This document shows, in pieces, positions 9,851-23,762 of a stretch of DNA of 64,000 nt. Location of the stretch: positions 107,806,014 through 107,870,013 of the forward strand of contig NC_134136.1 of NCBI RefSeq assembly GCF_040939455.1, given 5' to 3'. This DNA is from Microcebus murinus (Eukaryota > Chordata > Mammalia > Primates > Cheirogaleidae). The notes under the pieces are model-generated. The model made no database searches. It was not told where the DNA came from and saw nothing but the letters and a program-made list of their open reading frames with translations. The translations under genes were made by a program, and so were the position numbers. How positions within the stretch are numbered: position 1 is the first letter of the stretch; each line of letters starts with the position of its first letter.

Positions 9851-10516
9851 TCCCAGCCAAGTAGAATTAACTTAGAAGCTTTTCTACTTTTGGTTTATAA
9901 AATCTTTGAGAATCAGATACCAAGATAGATTCTCTTTACCGAAAATTATATATATGAAGATATTAATAAATTAGTGCCTTCCATTTTCATGGATAAGTCC
10001 TAACATCCATGAAGTAGAAAGGAAATTGTTTCATAGTTTCTTCTATGGCTTACTTATATGTCAAGGAATACAAATTAATGACCTGGCAAAATTAGAATAC
10101 TTCTTTATTTAACAAATAGCTGTATTTAAAACAAATTCACAAGATATCTTAAACAATTAAGGTCAATGTTTATGTTTCAACTTGTTCTTTAAAATTTAAT
10201 TATATTATTTTATTAATTATATATAACTCTACTATGCCATTTATGAAGTATGATATATGATAGAATTTCTCAACTAATAAGCTAATAAAAACAATCTTTC
10301 AGGAATGAGTCAAAAGTGTTCTTTTCAGTGGTAATCAGATTTGTGATGGGGGCCACTCTCACCTTTCTGCTAAGACACACATGTGAAAATTTAAAGAAGT
10401 TCATTTCCAGAACAAGAAAAATCAGTATATGAAATTAGAAGCAGGAAAAAGCATACATGTAAGAGAAGGGAAGACATGGACCTAAGTAGGAAAAGCAAGA
10501 GAGAGAGGAAGAATAG

Positions 10517-10560
10517 AGAGGGAGGGAGGGAGGGAGGGAGGGAGGGAGAAAGGGAGAGAG
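10517..10560. repeat. (GGGA)n purine-rich repeat
   Basis: About eight GGGA units followed by GAGA-rich DNA; all-purine for over 40 nt. Confidence 0.95.
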
Positions 10561-12764
10561 ATGGACAGAGGAAAAGAGAGAAACAGAAGTAAGAAGTCAT
10601 AATGTCAAGTAGTCCCATATATATTTTTGCATTACAACTTCAGTTCTTTGACTCTTTACTGGAGGGCAAAATTATTTCAACTCCTGTTGTAGCTTCATCA
10701 ATCTAAAATCACAATGGTGCTCACAAATCAATTCTGATGATACCAATGTTTTGTGACACTTTAATTTAATCATATCACCGTAATTAAATTTTCCAAGTCA
10801 TTAAATCATCTTTTACAAAGTATATTACTTTTATTTCAATTCTTAATTCAATTTAATGAACATTTCAAGCTCTCTTTCCTATATCTTTCCCTAAGCTATA
10901 CTATGTGCATCCTTACACTCCACCAGTTCCTCTTAATTTCCAAAGAGCAATAGATTCAGGATGCAAATGTAGTAAAAATTAAGTTCAGTGTATCTTGAAA
11001 CCTGTCCATATAGAATAATCATTTGAATAGAACAGATCTAGAAAATATTTAAAACTAGAATGTGAATAGATATGTAATTTCGATGGCAAAGAAAATAAAT
11101 GTTAACTCTGGTGTCATACATTTTGACTGGCAATGAAACTAATAATTTAAAATTGTTAATCTCAAATATCAAAAAATAAAGAAGACAAAGAAGAGGTAGG
11201 AGAAGAAGGGACTGCTGCTACCACTCCTATAACATTTACTAGAAGAAATTATGGAAGTCTTAAAAATAATCACAGAATTAGAATGATACTTTTTAGGGTG
11301 ACACCAAATGTATAAGCCATAAATAAAAAGGTTAATACATTCAAATATATAAATAAGCTATCATTTTGCAGAATAAAATTCACAATAAGGAAATATAAAA
11401 TAATCAACTAGAAAAATCTTATTTTTAACTGACTTGTAGCAAATTGATAGTTTGTCCCCAAAGCCATTACATCCTTCTTCTATAGTGTTAGTTCACTATG
11501 CAAAAGGCTGCCAACCTAAAGACTATATTTCCCAGGCTCCCTGACATCTAGATATGGCCTGCATCAAAGTTCTGGCAAATAGTGTTTGACTGACAGTGAG
11601 GCATACTTGCTTTCAATCTTGCCCCTAAAACAACTGAGTAGGCTCCTATGGATCTCTTCATTCTTTCTTATCTCTGAGGACAGTAAGAACTAGAATGTCA
11701 ACTTGCACTCATAAGTGAAAGCTGTGTGTTGATCCATGGGCTCTGTGTCTCTGTCAGAACTATTATATGAGAGAAAAAGAAAAAAAATCTTCTAGTTCAT
11801 GTAAGCCAGTCTATTTTGGGGATTTTTCAATAGAGAAATATAAGCTATCCCCTGAGCAACACGTTATTTCATGAAGCAATAATTTCTATATTATCTAAAT
11901 ATTTTTTATGATTAGAAAATATGATTAACAATAGAAAAACTAGTAAAGGAAACAGTATAAAAGATTGAGGGGATGCCTTATAAACTAATACATAATGATG
12001 TCCAGGATATATTTTTAGTGAAGAAAGTATAGAACAGTGTATATAATATAGTTTAGCATTCATGTAAAGTTAGGAAAAATGTTAATTTAGATCAATTGTA
12101 GTCATAGCATATTTCTATATTTCTAAAAGAATAAGGAAAACACTGGTAACCTTTCTATGTCTAGTGAGGGGAAGTAGGTTATTGGTTGATAAGAGTGGAA
12201 GGTACAATATCACCAATTTATAAATTTTAATTTTAAATCATGTGGATATATTATTCAAGTTTAAAAAATCAAAGGAGTAGTATGATCTCATTTATATTTT
12301 TTGAATATTCAATGAAATCAAAACTTTACACCATGGAACAAACATATTCCAAATGCTAAAAATAAAATATACCAAATACTACATCATAACATTGACTGTT
12401 TTCACTGGTAACAGTGATTTTAAGTGTAAGTGTATGCGATATGTTGAATGCTAGGTTTTCACTATCATATTTGTAAAGAATCATCAAAGTCCAAGAGATG
12501 TCTGAAATTTTAAATATCCATGTAACGAGTGATATCGCTTTGTCTTTAGATAACCCAGAAAGTTTTCTAAGTTTTACGTGTGCTTTTTAATGTCTATTTC
12601 CTGGAAAATATATGATAATAATGAAACTATTCTATACTTTGTTGGGGGACCATCGTACAATAAGGCAAAATGATCACACCTTATGATCTTTCTCCATTTA
12701 AATGTCTTCAGTTGCAAAGGTTAATAAAGAAAAATGCCTTGAAACACAAGTAACATATATCATG

Positions 12765-12882
12765 AAATTCTCAGGTACCATCACTGACCTACTGAATCAG
12801 AAACTCTAAAAGTAATACCCAGAAATCTGTGTTTTAACAAGTCCTCCCAGTGATTATATTTTGAGAACTATTATTTTAGCTT
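12765..12882 (+). mobile_element. MER5A-like hAT-Charlie fragment
   Basis: The text 'cctactgaatcagaaactct', 'cccagaaatctgtgttttaa', 'caagtcctcccagtgattat' and 'ttttgagaactattat' follows MER5A in order, ending near its terminal repeat. Confidence 0.75.
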
Positions 12883-13377
12883 AATAGTAAGAATCAATAT
12901 TAAGTATCACCAATTCAATATTATTCTTTGTATTCATATCAAAGTAAAAAAAATCAATATCTACTCAAAATATTATTTCCAAGTTGTATAATCTGATGTT
13001 TGAATTGAAATTATCTATCTATCCATATATATTACATTAACTAATCATACTTATTATGCACATACCATATACATATATACATGTGTGTGAAAAATGTAGA
13101 TATGTATATATGTGTGGGTGAGAGAGATGGAATATTTCAGAAGCAGTAGTTCCCCAAACTGGGGTTCATACTACTTCAAATAATTATCTTGTTATACAAT
13201 TATATATATATATTAGTGTATTATTTAGTTATCCTATTTTATATATTTGTTCAAATTGGTATAGAGATTAATTGCTGTGGAAGGAATAATGAGGTTCTCA
13301 AGATAGTTGAGATTTCCAATTAGTAGTACCACAGTGTTAGAATCCCACACAGTTACCCCCAAGGTCCATCTAATCAA

Positions 13378-13403
13378 TAACAATAACAATAATAATAATA
13401 ATT
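13378..13403. repeat. (AAC/AAT)n microsatellite
   Basis: About eight triplet units, AAC changing to AAT. Confidence 0.9.
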
Positions 13404-13454
13404 TAAAACAACATTTCTTCTATATGAAAGAAACAATTTACTTTCAACATGCTA

Positions 13455-13460
13455 TTCTCT

Positions 13461-13511
<51 letters not shown>

Positions 13512-13512
13512 A
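13455..13512. repeat. (TC)n(AC)n compound microsatellite
   Basis: About twenty TC units followed directly by AC units. The open frame across 13307-13582 comes from translating this tract (alternating Leu-Ser then His-Thr) and is not a gene. Confidence 0.95.
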
Positions 13513-14319
13513 TTCATTTAAAAATTTAGAGAGCTCTTCTGAAAGTGTTCTATCCAGAAAAAGCTTGCTACTAAGCATATAGAACAATCTTTAATAAACA
13601 CTATGATAAAGCATTATCAAAGAAACTTCAAAGCTTAGGGCCAACTAACTTTAGGGTATATTTACCTCTAGCCTTTAAGAACCACCTGGTTTACTACTAT
13701 TTGTTTTCTTGGATGGAGTGAGGAGGGCTGGTGGACACTATTGTAAAACAGGTCGTTGCTGTCAAAGGTAGTTCTGTGTTCTAACAACTAAATTAGTTAA
13801 AGAATTCCTATGGCTGCTGTAGTACAAAGACTCAACATTCAGTTGATCCCTTAGTGCCTAAACAAATATACATAAACTGAAGTAAAATATTACAACAGAA
13901 AACAAACTCAACTTCACAAATTATAGGCCGAATTTGTTAACTCAAATGGTCAAGTCTAGAATCAGCATGGGCAGGCACAGATACAAGGAGTGGAAGATTT
14001 GGGGATAATTTTATTATCATCTAATACAAGCTCTGTTTCCCACATAAACTTCTTATTCACCTAATTTTGTAGAGGTTCTGTTTTTCTAGCCAAACACAGA
14101 TAGAGTCAACAGTTGAATCAGGGTAGGCTTGCTCAAGAGAACTCTTCTCTATATCTTTTAAAATATTGTTTTATATAATTTTTCCTATTTTACTTATTAT
14201 GCCTTCCATTCACATGTTCATTACTTATATTACCCACCTAGCCCCATCCTCATGAAAACCAAATTAACAGAAAATAATATGACTTATTTATATTCTACAG
14301 GTGAAAAGTTGATAAGAAA
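13513..14319. other. Intergenic DNA, nothing recognised
   Basis: No coherent frame and no repeat I can name. Confidence 0.5.
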
Positions 14320-17300
14320 TAGAGTGACCTAACTAAGATGGTAAAATAGAAAAGCCTGGATGCTCATTGTTCCCATGGAGATACAGATTCAGTGATATGT
14401 GGAACCAATTACTTTTATAAGAAATCCGAAAGAAGTTAAGAGGCTTCTGTACCTCAGGAAAGCATGAAATCAGGTACATTAAAGCTGGTGGGAAAACAGG
14501 TGGCACCCTCTAATCATATTCCCTCCCTTCATTATAATGCCATGTAATCAGGAAAAAAACTCCCAGCTCCCAAATTTTTCTTGGGGAAGGAAAGAAAAAA
14601 CTGTACCCTGCATTCCCATGTTCTGACTTTTTAGGGAGGCTTCCCAAGGGCATGATGTCTTATCACTCTCTTAGAGAACTAATGGGACCCAGCATATTCT
14701 AGATGCTAGAGGGCTACTGCGAACCAAAAAGAGCTGGGTGATATGCTGCTACTCCAGGGGAATCATGATACAGCATACAGAGAGTGATACAGCTTAGTAT
14801 TCTTTCCCTTATGAAGAAAGAGAAAAGCGGAGCATGTGTCCAACATTATAGCTTTTTAGGAGATATCTGAAAGACCAGCATGTCTTGACTATCTTGGAAG
14901 GCACACAAAACCTGGCATACTATAGATGCCCAGGGGCTGCTGAGGTCTGAGAAGAGCTGAGTAGGGTGCTGCTGCTCCAGTGGATTTGTATGCAGTACAG
15001 CAAGCAGACACCAGAGGGTGCAAGAGATTACAAGCTTCTGGGGGAAAAAAAATCAGTAAATTCTAATTAGGTATCTACATGCACACATTCAGAGAAGATA
15101 CATCCACAGAAAATGATTGAGAGGCTCCCAGAATCTCTAATTGGTCTGACTAGTGAAGGTTTTCCTTTACAAAGCCAGTCCCTAAAGACCGTTAGAGGTG
15201 GTTGTTTTTTTCAAATGCAAAAATATCAACTCAAAGTTATGAGGAATATAAAAAACAGGGAAAATTGGCTCAATTAAGAAACAAAATAAATCTCTAGAAA
15301 ATCAACTTAAAGATACAGAAATATAATATTACCTGACGAATAATTTAAAATACCCTCCACGAAGGTATATAACAAACTCTGGAAAGTGATACATGAATAA
15401 AATGAGAATTTAAATAAAGAGATAGAAAATATATTTTTTAAATAGAAATTTTCAAGGTGAAAAATGTCATAACTGAACTAAAACATACTGTAAGAGTTAA
15501 ACAACAGACTTGATTAAGCAGAAGAAAAAAACTTAGTGAATTTGTAAAAAGGACATTTGAAATGATCTAGTCAGAACTCAAAGATAGGTCATCTGAAAAC
15601 AAACAAAACAAAGGTGAAGAAAAAAAATTTTGAAGATAGCTTAAGGAACTCATGGGACACCATTAAATGGACCAATGTATGAATTATGGGAGTCTCAGAA
15701 AGAAAAGAGAGAGAGAAAGGGTCAGAAGTTTATATAAAGAAAATATGGTTTAAAACTCCCAAAATCTGGGAAAGGAAATTCAAGAAAGCCAATTAATTCC
15801 ATGTAGAATGAACCCCAAAGACAAGTACAACAAGATCTATTATAATCAAATTGTCAAGTTTAAAGATAGAGATAATTTTGAATGCATCATGTGCAAAGCA
15901 ATCATTATATACAAGGAACCCCAAAAGAAAATTGGTGGATTTCTCAACAGAAACCTTGCAGGACAGAAAAGAGCAAGATGTTATATTCAAGGTGCTGAAA
16001 GACAAAATCTACTAACTAGTTCAACTGTATCCAATACAACGCTTGTTTAAGAATGAAGAGATAAACACTTGACCAATAAAAGCAAAGTGAACAAGTTCAT
16101 AACCACTAGACCTGCCTTAAAATAAATGCTAAAGTTAGTCCCTCAAGCTGAAATGAAAAGGCACTAAACAGCAGCATGAAAGTACATGAAAGTATAAAGC
16201 TCTCTGGTAAAGGTAAATATACAAATATATAATACTCTAAAGCAGTAAAGTTAGGGAATAAATAATTTTTACTTCAGGTTTAGAAGTTCAAAGACAAAAA
16301 CATAAAAATAATGATTATAAATTATGTCAATGGATGTACAACAAAAAGATAAAATTTGTGAGATCAATAACATAAAATAGGTGGAGCATGTAAAAGAGTA
16401 ACATTTTTGTATGCAATTGAAGTTATCAATTTAAAATAGATTTTTATAAGATACTATATGAAGAAAATACCTGTGGAATATATACAAAATAAAATGAAAA
16501 AGGAACAAAAGCCTGTTACTAAAAAATATATGAAATATATAAAATATAAAGGAAAGAGCAGGAGAGGATAAGAGGAATAAAAGAGACACATGAATAGCAG
16601 AAAAATAATAGTAGGGCATTGCAATACTTCACAGTGGCAATGGTAAGTCCTTCCCTATCTATAATTATTTTAAATGTAAAAGAAGTAAACTCACCAATCA
16701 AAAGACATAGAAGAGCTGAATTGATCAAACAAAAAGAGAAGATACTTCCTACTAAAGATTCCGGTTAGATTTAAGGACACAGATAGTCTAAAAGTGAAGA
16801 GACAGAAAAAAGATATTCCATGTAAATAGTAACTAAAAGAAAGCCAAAATGGACATACATATATTAGACAAAATAGACTTTAAATTTTAAAAATGATTAC
16901 AAGAAAGAAAGAAGGATGTTATGTAATGATAAAAGGGTCAATTATCCAGGAAGAAATAACAATTATAAACATATATAAACCCAGTATCAGAGCACCTAAA
17001 TATATGAAGCAAACACTAACCAAACTGAAGAATAGATAGCAACAAAATAATAGTAGGACATTTCAATACTCTCCACAGTCAATAATGGATAGAACAACTA
17101 TGCAGAAGATCAATACAACAAAACAAAGGGTTTAACATTATAGGCTGAATGGATCTACAGATATATATATATAACATTGTATCAAATGGTAGCAGAATCC
17201 ATTCTTCTCAAGAGCCCAAGGAACATTCTCCAGGACAGATCATATGTTGGGCCACAAAAAAAGACATGATAAATTTAATAAGATTGAAATCATGCCAAGA

Positions 17301-18619
17301 AATTTTTTCTGAACAAAATGGAATAAAATTAGAAATCAATATCAAAAAGAAAACTGGAAAATTCACACACATGTGGAAATTAAACAACACAGTCTTGAAC
17401 GGCCAATGTGTCAAAGCAGAAACCAAGTGGGATATTTAAAAAAATATCTTGAGATGTATTAAAATAAAAACCAAACCTATAAAAGCGTATTGGATCTAGA
17501 AAAAGAAGTACTAAGTAGGGAGTTAATAGCAATAAATGACAACATTAAAAAGGAATAAAGATCTGAAATAAACAACCTAACTCTACACTTCAAAGAATTA
17601 TAAAAAGAACTTAAGCCTCAAATTTCCCTAAGAAATAAAATTTTAAAGACTATAGCAGAAATAAACAAAATAGAGAATGGAACAAATGACAGAAAAAAAT
17701 CAAAATGCCTCAGAGTTGTTTTTGTAAAAGGTAAACAAAATTAACCTTTATCTAGAATAAGGAAAAAGAAGAATCAAAATTCAAAATGAGGAAAGAGACA
17801 TTACAACTGTTGGCAAAGAAATAAAAGAAAGGATTATATGAGACTACTATTAGCAATTATATGCCAACAAATTGGATAACCTAGAAGAAATGGACAAATT
17901 CATAAAAACATACAAACAACCAAGATTGAATCAAGATGGAATAGAAAATGTAAACAGATCCATATTAGTAAGGAGACTTAATCAGTAATCAAAAACCTCC
18001 CAACAAAATAAAGCCCACAAGATAGCTTCACCACTGAATTCCGTTAAATATTTAAGAATTAACATCAATACTTCTCAAATTCTTCCAAAATATTGAAGAG
18101 TAAACACTTCAAATTCATCTTTGAGTGCTGAACTGTCCTAATACCAAAGCCAGGTAAAGACATTACAAGTAAAGAAAACTATAGACCAATAACCCTAATG
18201 AATATAGAAGCAAAAATCCTCGATAAAATCCTAGCAAGTTAATTCAACCACATATTGAATAAATCACCACACACCATGATCACATTGGATTTAACCTGAG
18301 ATACAAGGATGAGTCAACACATGAAAATCAATGAATATGATACACCACATTAATAGTATGAAGAATAAAAATCGCATGATTATCTGAATAGATGTGGAAA
18401 AAGGATTTGACAAAATTCAACACTGTTTTAATAATAAAATACTCTCAGCAAATGAGGAATAGAAGAAAATTACATCAATACAATACAAGCCCACAGCTAA
18501 CAGCATATACAATGGTGAAAAACTGAAAGCTCTTCCTCAAAGATTAGGAACGAAGAAAAGTTGCCCATTCTCATCACTTCTATTCAATATAGGGCTGGAA
18601 ATGCTAGCCAGAGCAATTA

Positions 18620-18670
<51 letters not shown>

Positions 18671-20680
18671 AATAAAAGACATTGAGATCAGAAAAGAATG
18701 AATGAAATTGTTTCTGTTCCCAGATGATATGATCTCATATACAGAAAATGCTAAAAAATCCCCCCCCAAAGCCTAGAACCAATAAACAAATTTATCAAAT
18801 TTGCAGGATACAAAATCAACATACAAAATCAGTTGTGTTTCCATATGCTTACAATGAACAATCTGAAAAGAAAATTTTAAAATGACCCCTTTACAATATC
18901 TGAAAGAATAAAATACTTAGTAAAAAACACAACTAGGGAGATGAAAGACATGTACACTTAAAACTACAAAACACTGATGAAATTGAAGACACAAATAAAT
19001 GAAAATAAATCTTGTGTTCATGGATTAGAAGACTTGATATTATTTAAATGTTCATACTATCCAAAGCAATCTACAGATTCAATGCAATCCCTATCAAAAT
19101 AATAGTGGCATTCTAAATAAAAGTAGAAAAAAAAGAACAAAATTCATATAGAACCACAAAAGACCCTGAATAGACAAAACAATCTTGAGAAAGAACATAA
19201 AAACTGGAGGCCTCACACTTTGTGGTTTTAAAACATATTACAAAATTGCAGTAATCGAAACAATATGGTACTGACATAAAGGCAGACACATAGACAAACA
19301 GAATAGAGATCACAGAAATAAACCCATACATATACATTCAACTCATCTCTAACAAGAATGCCAAATCTACAAAATGAAGGAAGGATAGTCTCTTCAATAA
19401 ATGATAATGAGAAAACTGATTATCCACTCACAAAAGAATGATTTTGGACCCTTGCCTTGCATCATACAAAAAAATCAAATAAAAAAGAACTAAAGAATTA
19501 AACATAAGAGCTAACATTGTAAAACTTCTAGAAGAAACTTGGCGGCGGTGGGGGACTTCATGACATAGATCTTGGCAATGATTTCTTGAATATGACATCA
19601 AAAGCACAGAAAGCAAAATAAAAAAAAATAGACAAGTAGGAATATATCAAATTAAAAAGCTTTTGCACAGCAAAGGAAACACTCAACAGAGATAAAAAGG
19701 CAACCTATAGAATGAGAGAAAATATTTGCAAGCCATATATCTAATAAGGGGTTAATATCCAAAACATATAAGCAACCCTCACAATTCAATAGCAAAAAAC
19801 CAAAATACAATTTAAAAATGGGCAAAATATTGGAATAGACACTTTTCCAAAGTAGATATGCAAATGGCCAACAGGTATATGAAAAGGTACTCAACAGGTA
19901 CATGAAAGGGTGCTCAACATTACTAATCATCAGGGAAATGCAGATCAAAACCACAAGGAGATAGCACCTTACACCTTTTAAGATGGCCATTGTCTAAAAA
20001 ACAAAAAAATAAAGTGTTGGCAAGGACTGTTGAGAAATTTCAGCCTTAATGTACTGTTGGTGGATATGTAAAATCATTCAGCTCTTATAGAAAACAGTAT
20101 GGGTGTTTCTCAAAAAAATAAAATAGAACTATCATATGTTCCAGAATCATACTTTTGAGTATTTATCCAAAAGAATTGAAATCAGGATATCGAAGTGATA
20201 GTTGCACCCCCATGCTCATTGAAGCATTATTCACAGCAGTCACAAGGCGGAAACAATCTAAATATTCATGGACCAATAAATGGATCAAGAGCAAGTGGTA
20301 TACACATATAATGGAATATTATCCAGCCATAAAAAGAAGGAAATCCTGTTATATGCTACAACATAGATGAACTTTAAGGACACTATGATAAGTGAAATAA
20401 GCCAGACACAAAAGTAAAAAGACTACATGATTTCATTTATATGAGGTAGCTAAAAATGTCAAAATCATTGAAACAGAAAGGTCTGGTAGCCATAAACTGG
20501 GGGGTGGGTAGAGAAATCAGGAGTTCCTGTTCAATAGGTTTAAAGTTTCAGTCATTCAAAATGAAAAAAAAGTTAAAGAAATCTGCTGTACAACACTGTA
20601 TTTATAATGAAAAATATTCTACTGTATACTTAAAAATTTGTTAAATGAGATCTCATGGTTTTAACATAACAAAAATTAAT
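14320..20680 (+). mobile_element. Nearly full-length old L1 (L1M-type)
   Basis: About 6.4 kb in one orientation with the normal L1 order. The 5' region begins at 'aactaagatggtaaaataga'. ORF1-region and 5' text spans 15230-16300 ('gaaaccttgcaggacagaaaag', 'ccactagacctgccttaaaa'). ORF2 runs from about 16700; near 17200-17430 it shows endonuclease-side text, near 18180-18640 reverse-transcriptase text ('gaaaactatagaccaataac'), and at about 18718 a PDDM.SYTEN version of the catalytic FADD block. The distal ORF2 and 3' UTR ('ctgctgtacaacactgtat', 'acttaaaaatttgttaaatg') end near 20665. Stops and frameshifts are dense, so it is immobile. Confidence 0.85.
18623..18668. repeat. Internal poly(A) run of 46 nt inside L1 ORF2
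   Basis: An uninterrupted 46-A tract in the middle of the reverse-transcriptase region ('gagcaattaagc' before, 'gaaataaaagacattgag' after). L1 text continues on both sides without a visible insert, so this is an expansion of the short A-run normally at this place, or a sequencing/assembly effect. Confidence 0.85.
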
Positions 20681-20917
20681 TAATAGGAAATAAAACACAG
20701 TAACAGCCTTACTACTAAAGATAATGTATGTCTGCCATACCTTCTACCCTAAGACTTCGGTAAGTACAAAATAATTCAGCCTCTGTAGTAACAGCTCTTT
20801 TTCTAGAAAATAGATGTTAGCCATTTCCTCACAAATCCCAAACAAGTATTCTGTCTAGTTCACTGACACTTCAGTGGAGAGGGCAAATAGATGAAATTCA
20901 ACACTCTAAAAAAATCA

Positions 20918-21068
20918 GATAGGGCGGGTATATACATACATAATGAGTGAGATATGTACCGTCTGGGGGATGGTCATGCTGGAGACTCAGACTTGTGGGG
21001 GGAGGGGGGAAAGGGCATTTATTGAAACCTTAAAATCTGTACCCCCATCATATGCCAAAAAAAAAAAA
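20918..21068 (+). mobile_element. Very short 5'-truncated strepsirrhine L1 3' end
   Basis: About 140 bp of the L1 3' UTR ('ggtatatacatacataatga', 'ccgtctgggggatggtcatg', G-run block 20997-21015, 'tctgtacccccatcatatgc') followed by an A-tail at 21058-21069. AAAAAAATCAGAT (20908-20920) recurs in altered form as AAAAAATCAAAT after the tail, consistent with a target duplication. Confidence 0.85.
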
Positions 21069-21069
21069 A

Positions 21070-21674
21070 TCAAATGGGTCTAAACACAATTTAAAGTGAT
21101 ATTCATTGGCTACAATAATAAACAATGTTAAGGACCACAACTTCACCTAAAAATAAGTATGTGTTCTTGAAGATGCCTAAGAAGGTTTAATATAAGTGTT
21201 TCTCCTTCTTTCTATTGAGGGACTCTTCACATTACAGCAGTGTCATCAGCTACCTTCTTTTCTTCCTGTTTAGATGACTGGCAAGGATCTGACGCTAACT
21301 ACAGAATTGTGTTCCTTTTCAAATAAAACCTAAGATGAAAATACAACAATTCACTTAAAATGCTATGTGACATGAATGATTTTACTGGTAAGACTAGCAA
21401 AGAAGAAATATATATAGGATGATCATAAATTACTAATTTTTGTCTTAACCATTGTATTTTCCCCTCTAATTGCAGTGACATGTTTTATATTATAATGGGT
21501 AAATATGAGGTAACAAAATTTCTAAAACATAGTGAAAATCATTTGAAGAATAGAAGGATACAATGGAGAGAAAACAATAAAGACAATACCATATGGTAGC
21601 AAGAATTGAACAGAAATTCTGAAGCACATGTATTTTCAACATTTTTCAAAATGTACTTAAACTCACTTGAGGAG
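21070..21674. other. Intergenic DNA, nothing recognised
   Basis: Antisense frames at 21299-21481 and 21539-21742 have no recognisable features. Confidence 0.5.
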
Positions 21675-21850
21675 ACAGTGTGGTACAGAGCAAAAACATG
21701 TAAACTTGCCATTTGATAGTGTTCAGATCTTGGACAATTCAACTAACTTCATATCTTCACTTTCTATAGTCACTGAATAGGGATATTATCAGCTAAGCTA
21801 TCAGCTTTTTATGGTAATTAGAGATTATTTTGTATATTGACATATCTAGT
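21675..21850 (+). mobile_element. MIR SINE fragment
   Basis: Diverged match in order to MIR: 'cagtgtggtacagagcaaaa', 'gatcttggacaattcaact', 'tcactgaatagggatattat'. Confidence 0.5.
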
Positions 21851-23504
21851 GATATGTATTTGCCTGGTATACACAGAATGAAAAATGTATAATTGTTCAT
21901 GCAATAATAACTTATATTGTGTTCATATTCATTATGATTTATTTAATGTTTATATGAAGAGACTTTTCCCCATTAACAGTCTTTCCTGTCCTTACGCTCT
22001 ACAGTGCTCCCTAACCCTGAAAAAGACACTTGAGATACTAAAAGCTGCCAACATTTAAAGAAACATTTGTCACCTCTGTTGGCTCTCCTATTACATCATC
22101 CTCTCTCATTCTTGGTTTGCAGCCATACACACATTTAACTAATGCTTCGTGAATCTAATACCCTTTAACATGTCTGTCTTTATTAAATCACAGGGGTAGA
22201 TTAAACTTTTATGTGGACTAACATTTATATAATTTTTTTAGCACTGTTTTTAAAAAGGGATGCAAAATGTTGAATACAAAATTAATATGCAGAATATTTA
22301 TAATGTGAAAGGAAATCACAAAAAAATTTAAAAAGCTAACATGTATCTCCAAAACACAGTCCAGAAAAACATTTTTATTAATTGCTTGAAATGAATTAAT
22401 GAATATTAATGAATTAATGAATATCCTACGATTTTGGCTATATATTCTGATCCTATTTTAATATGAAAATGATTTGGTACCCTTTTCCAGAGACAACATG
22501 AGGATTCATTCTTTCTATTAACCTGGTGAGATTTTTTTTTTCCAATGGATGGTATAAGTGTGTTTTTCAGCTTTACAACTTAAACTGATAATGCTATTTA
22601 AATGCTTAGGATTTCTGTAAAATTTGGCAAATCTCTTCTTTATGAATTGTGAGAATTCTGTGTATTTTAAGTTTTATTACACAAGTGATCCTAAATATTC
22701 TTTCAATTGATGATACTCATCAACCAATTTGCTGTCAATAATTCACTGTGGTGGCATATGTGCTATGTTATCTTTGTTGATGTAACATTTTCAATCAAAT
22801 CAGCAAGAAAGTTAATTATATTTCAATATAATTCATATAACTCACTTCTCTTCATTAATTGGCTCATCAAATACAAGAGCCTGTTCATTACTTCTAATAG
22901 AGATTTATCTCTTCCTGCTAATCACTATTTTGATTTATGATTTGAATTTTTACTTTTTGTTATATTAATATTTCTTGTTATCATAATTATTTCTATTGAG
23001 TTCACTAATCTTTATAGTTTTTGCTTCTTCTTTCATTTGATTTTTTAAAAAATGTTTCTTTCATTTCCTTTATAAAAATTAATATGACACAAAAGATACA
23101 TTTCATGTGTTCCAAATCAGGAACCTATTATTTATCCTTGTTCTATCAAGACAATAAAAATTTTTCAAATTGCAGGTAAAATGACAAATTCTCTGCTCTA
23201 CTCATCTTTAGCCATATCTTCAACATGTGCAAAGTTCTCCAACATGATTAGAAGTATGCATGTGTGCAGGAGGATTCATAATGGAAAGAGACAGTTGTCT
23301 TAATAACATGTCACAATGTATTACTTTTGCATCTTTTACAAACACATAAGAGCAAAGGAACATTTTACTAAGGCCCCCATCCAGTTCTTAATATTTAGGC
23401 TTGATTTGTTAGCTTCATGATAAATTTTCCTCTATTGCCCCTATTAGACTGGAGACTTTGGAGGTATATATACTTTATATCCAAGATAAAATGCCTTTTA
23501 TGTT
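21851..23504. other. Intergenic DNA, mostly unassigned
   Basis: AT-rich, no gene. A short GAATTAATGAATATTAAT-type duplication lies at 22390-22424. The frame at 22707-22940 shows no family features. Confidence 0.5.
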
Positions 23505-23565
23505 TTTATTTTTTTTTATTTCAGGATATTATGGGGGTACAAACATTTTCTGTATTGCAAACCTT
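23505..23565 (-). mobile_element. L1 3' terminus fragment
   Basis: The reverse strand of 'tttttttatttcaggatatt' and 'atgggggtacaaacattttc' is the terminal part of the strepsirrhine L1 3' UTR with its poly(A), severely 5'-truncated. Confidence 0.7.
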
Positions 23566-23762
23566 TTAAAGCCTTCTCACAATCCTTTCTTTCACAGCCA
23601 AGCTTCCCTAAACAATAGTCCTCCCAACACTGTCTTCTGATCCTGATGTTATATATGAACTAAACATACTAGCTTTAACAATAATCTCCTACTTAGATAA
23701 TACAACGTACTCTTTTTCTTCTCATGTTATATGACAACACTTTAGCATTTCCTTTTTAGTTA

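Larger units (their letters stand above)
9640..12764. other. Intergenic DNA, mostly unassigned
   Basis: AT-rich and gene-free. About 11440-11760 ('gactatatttcccaggctcc ... gttctggcaaatagtg') looks like an old interspersed repeat seen elsewhere in mammals, but I cannot name it. The antisense serine/proline/leucine-rich frame at 10391-10618 is only the GGGA microsatellite translated. Confidence 0.5.

Noticed and set aside
10391..10618. Antisense frame rich in Ser/Pro/Leu, looking like a low-complexity secreted protein
   Set aside because: It is the translation of the GGGA microsatellite.
11440..11760. Possible old repeat ('gactatatttcccaggctcc')
   Set aside because: It seems familiar from mammalian genomes, but I could not assign a family, so it is only noted in the intergenic entry.
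13307..13582. 91-codon frame with Asn, Leu-Ser and His-Thr runs
   Set aside because: The runs are translated AAT, TC and AC microsatellites.
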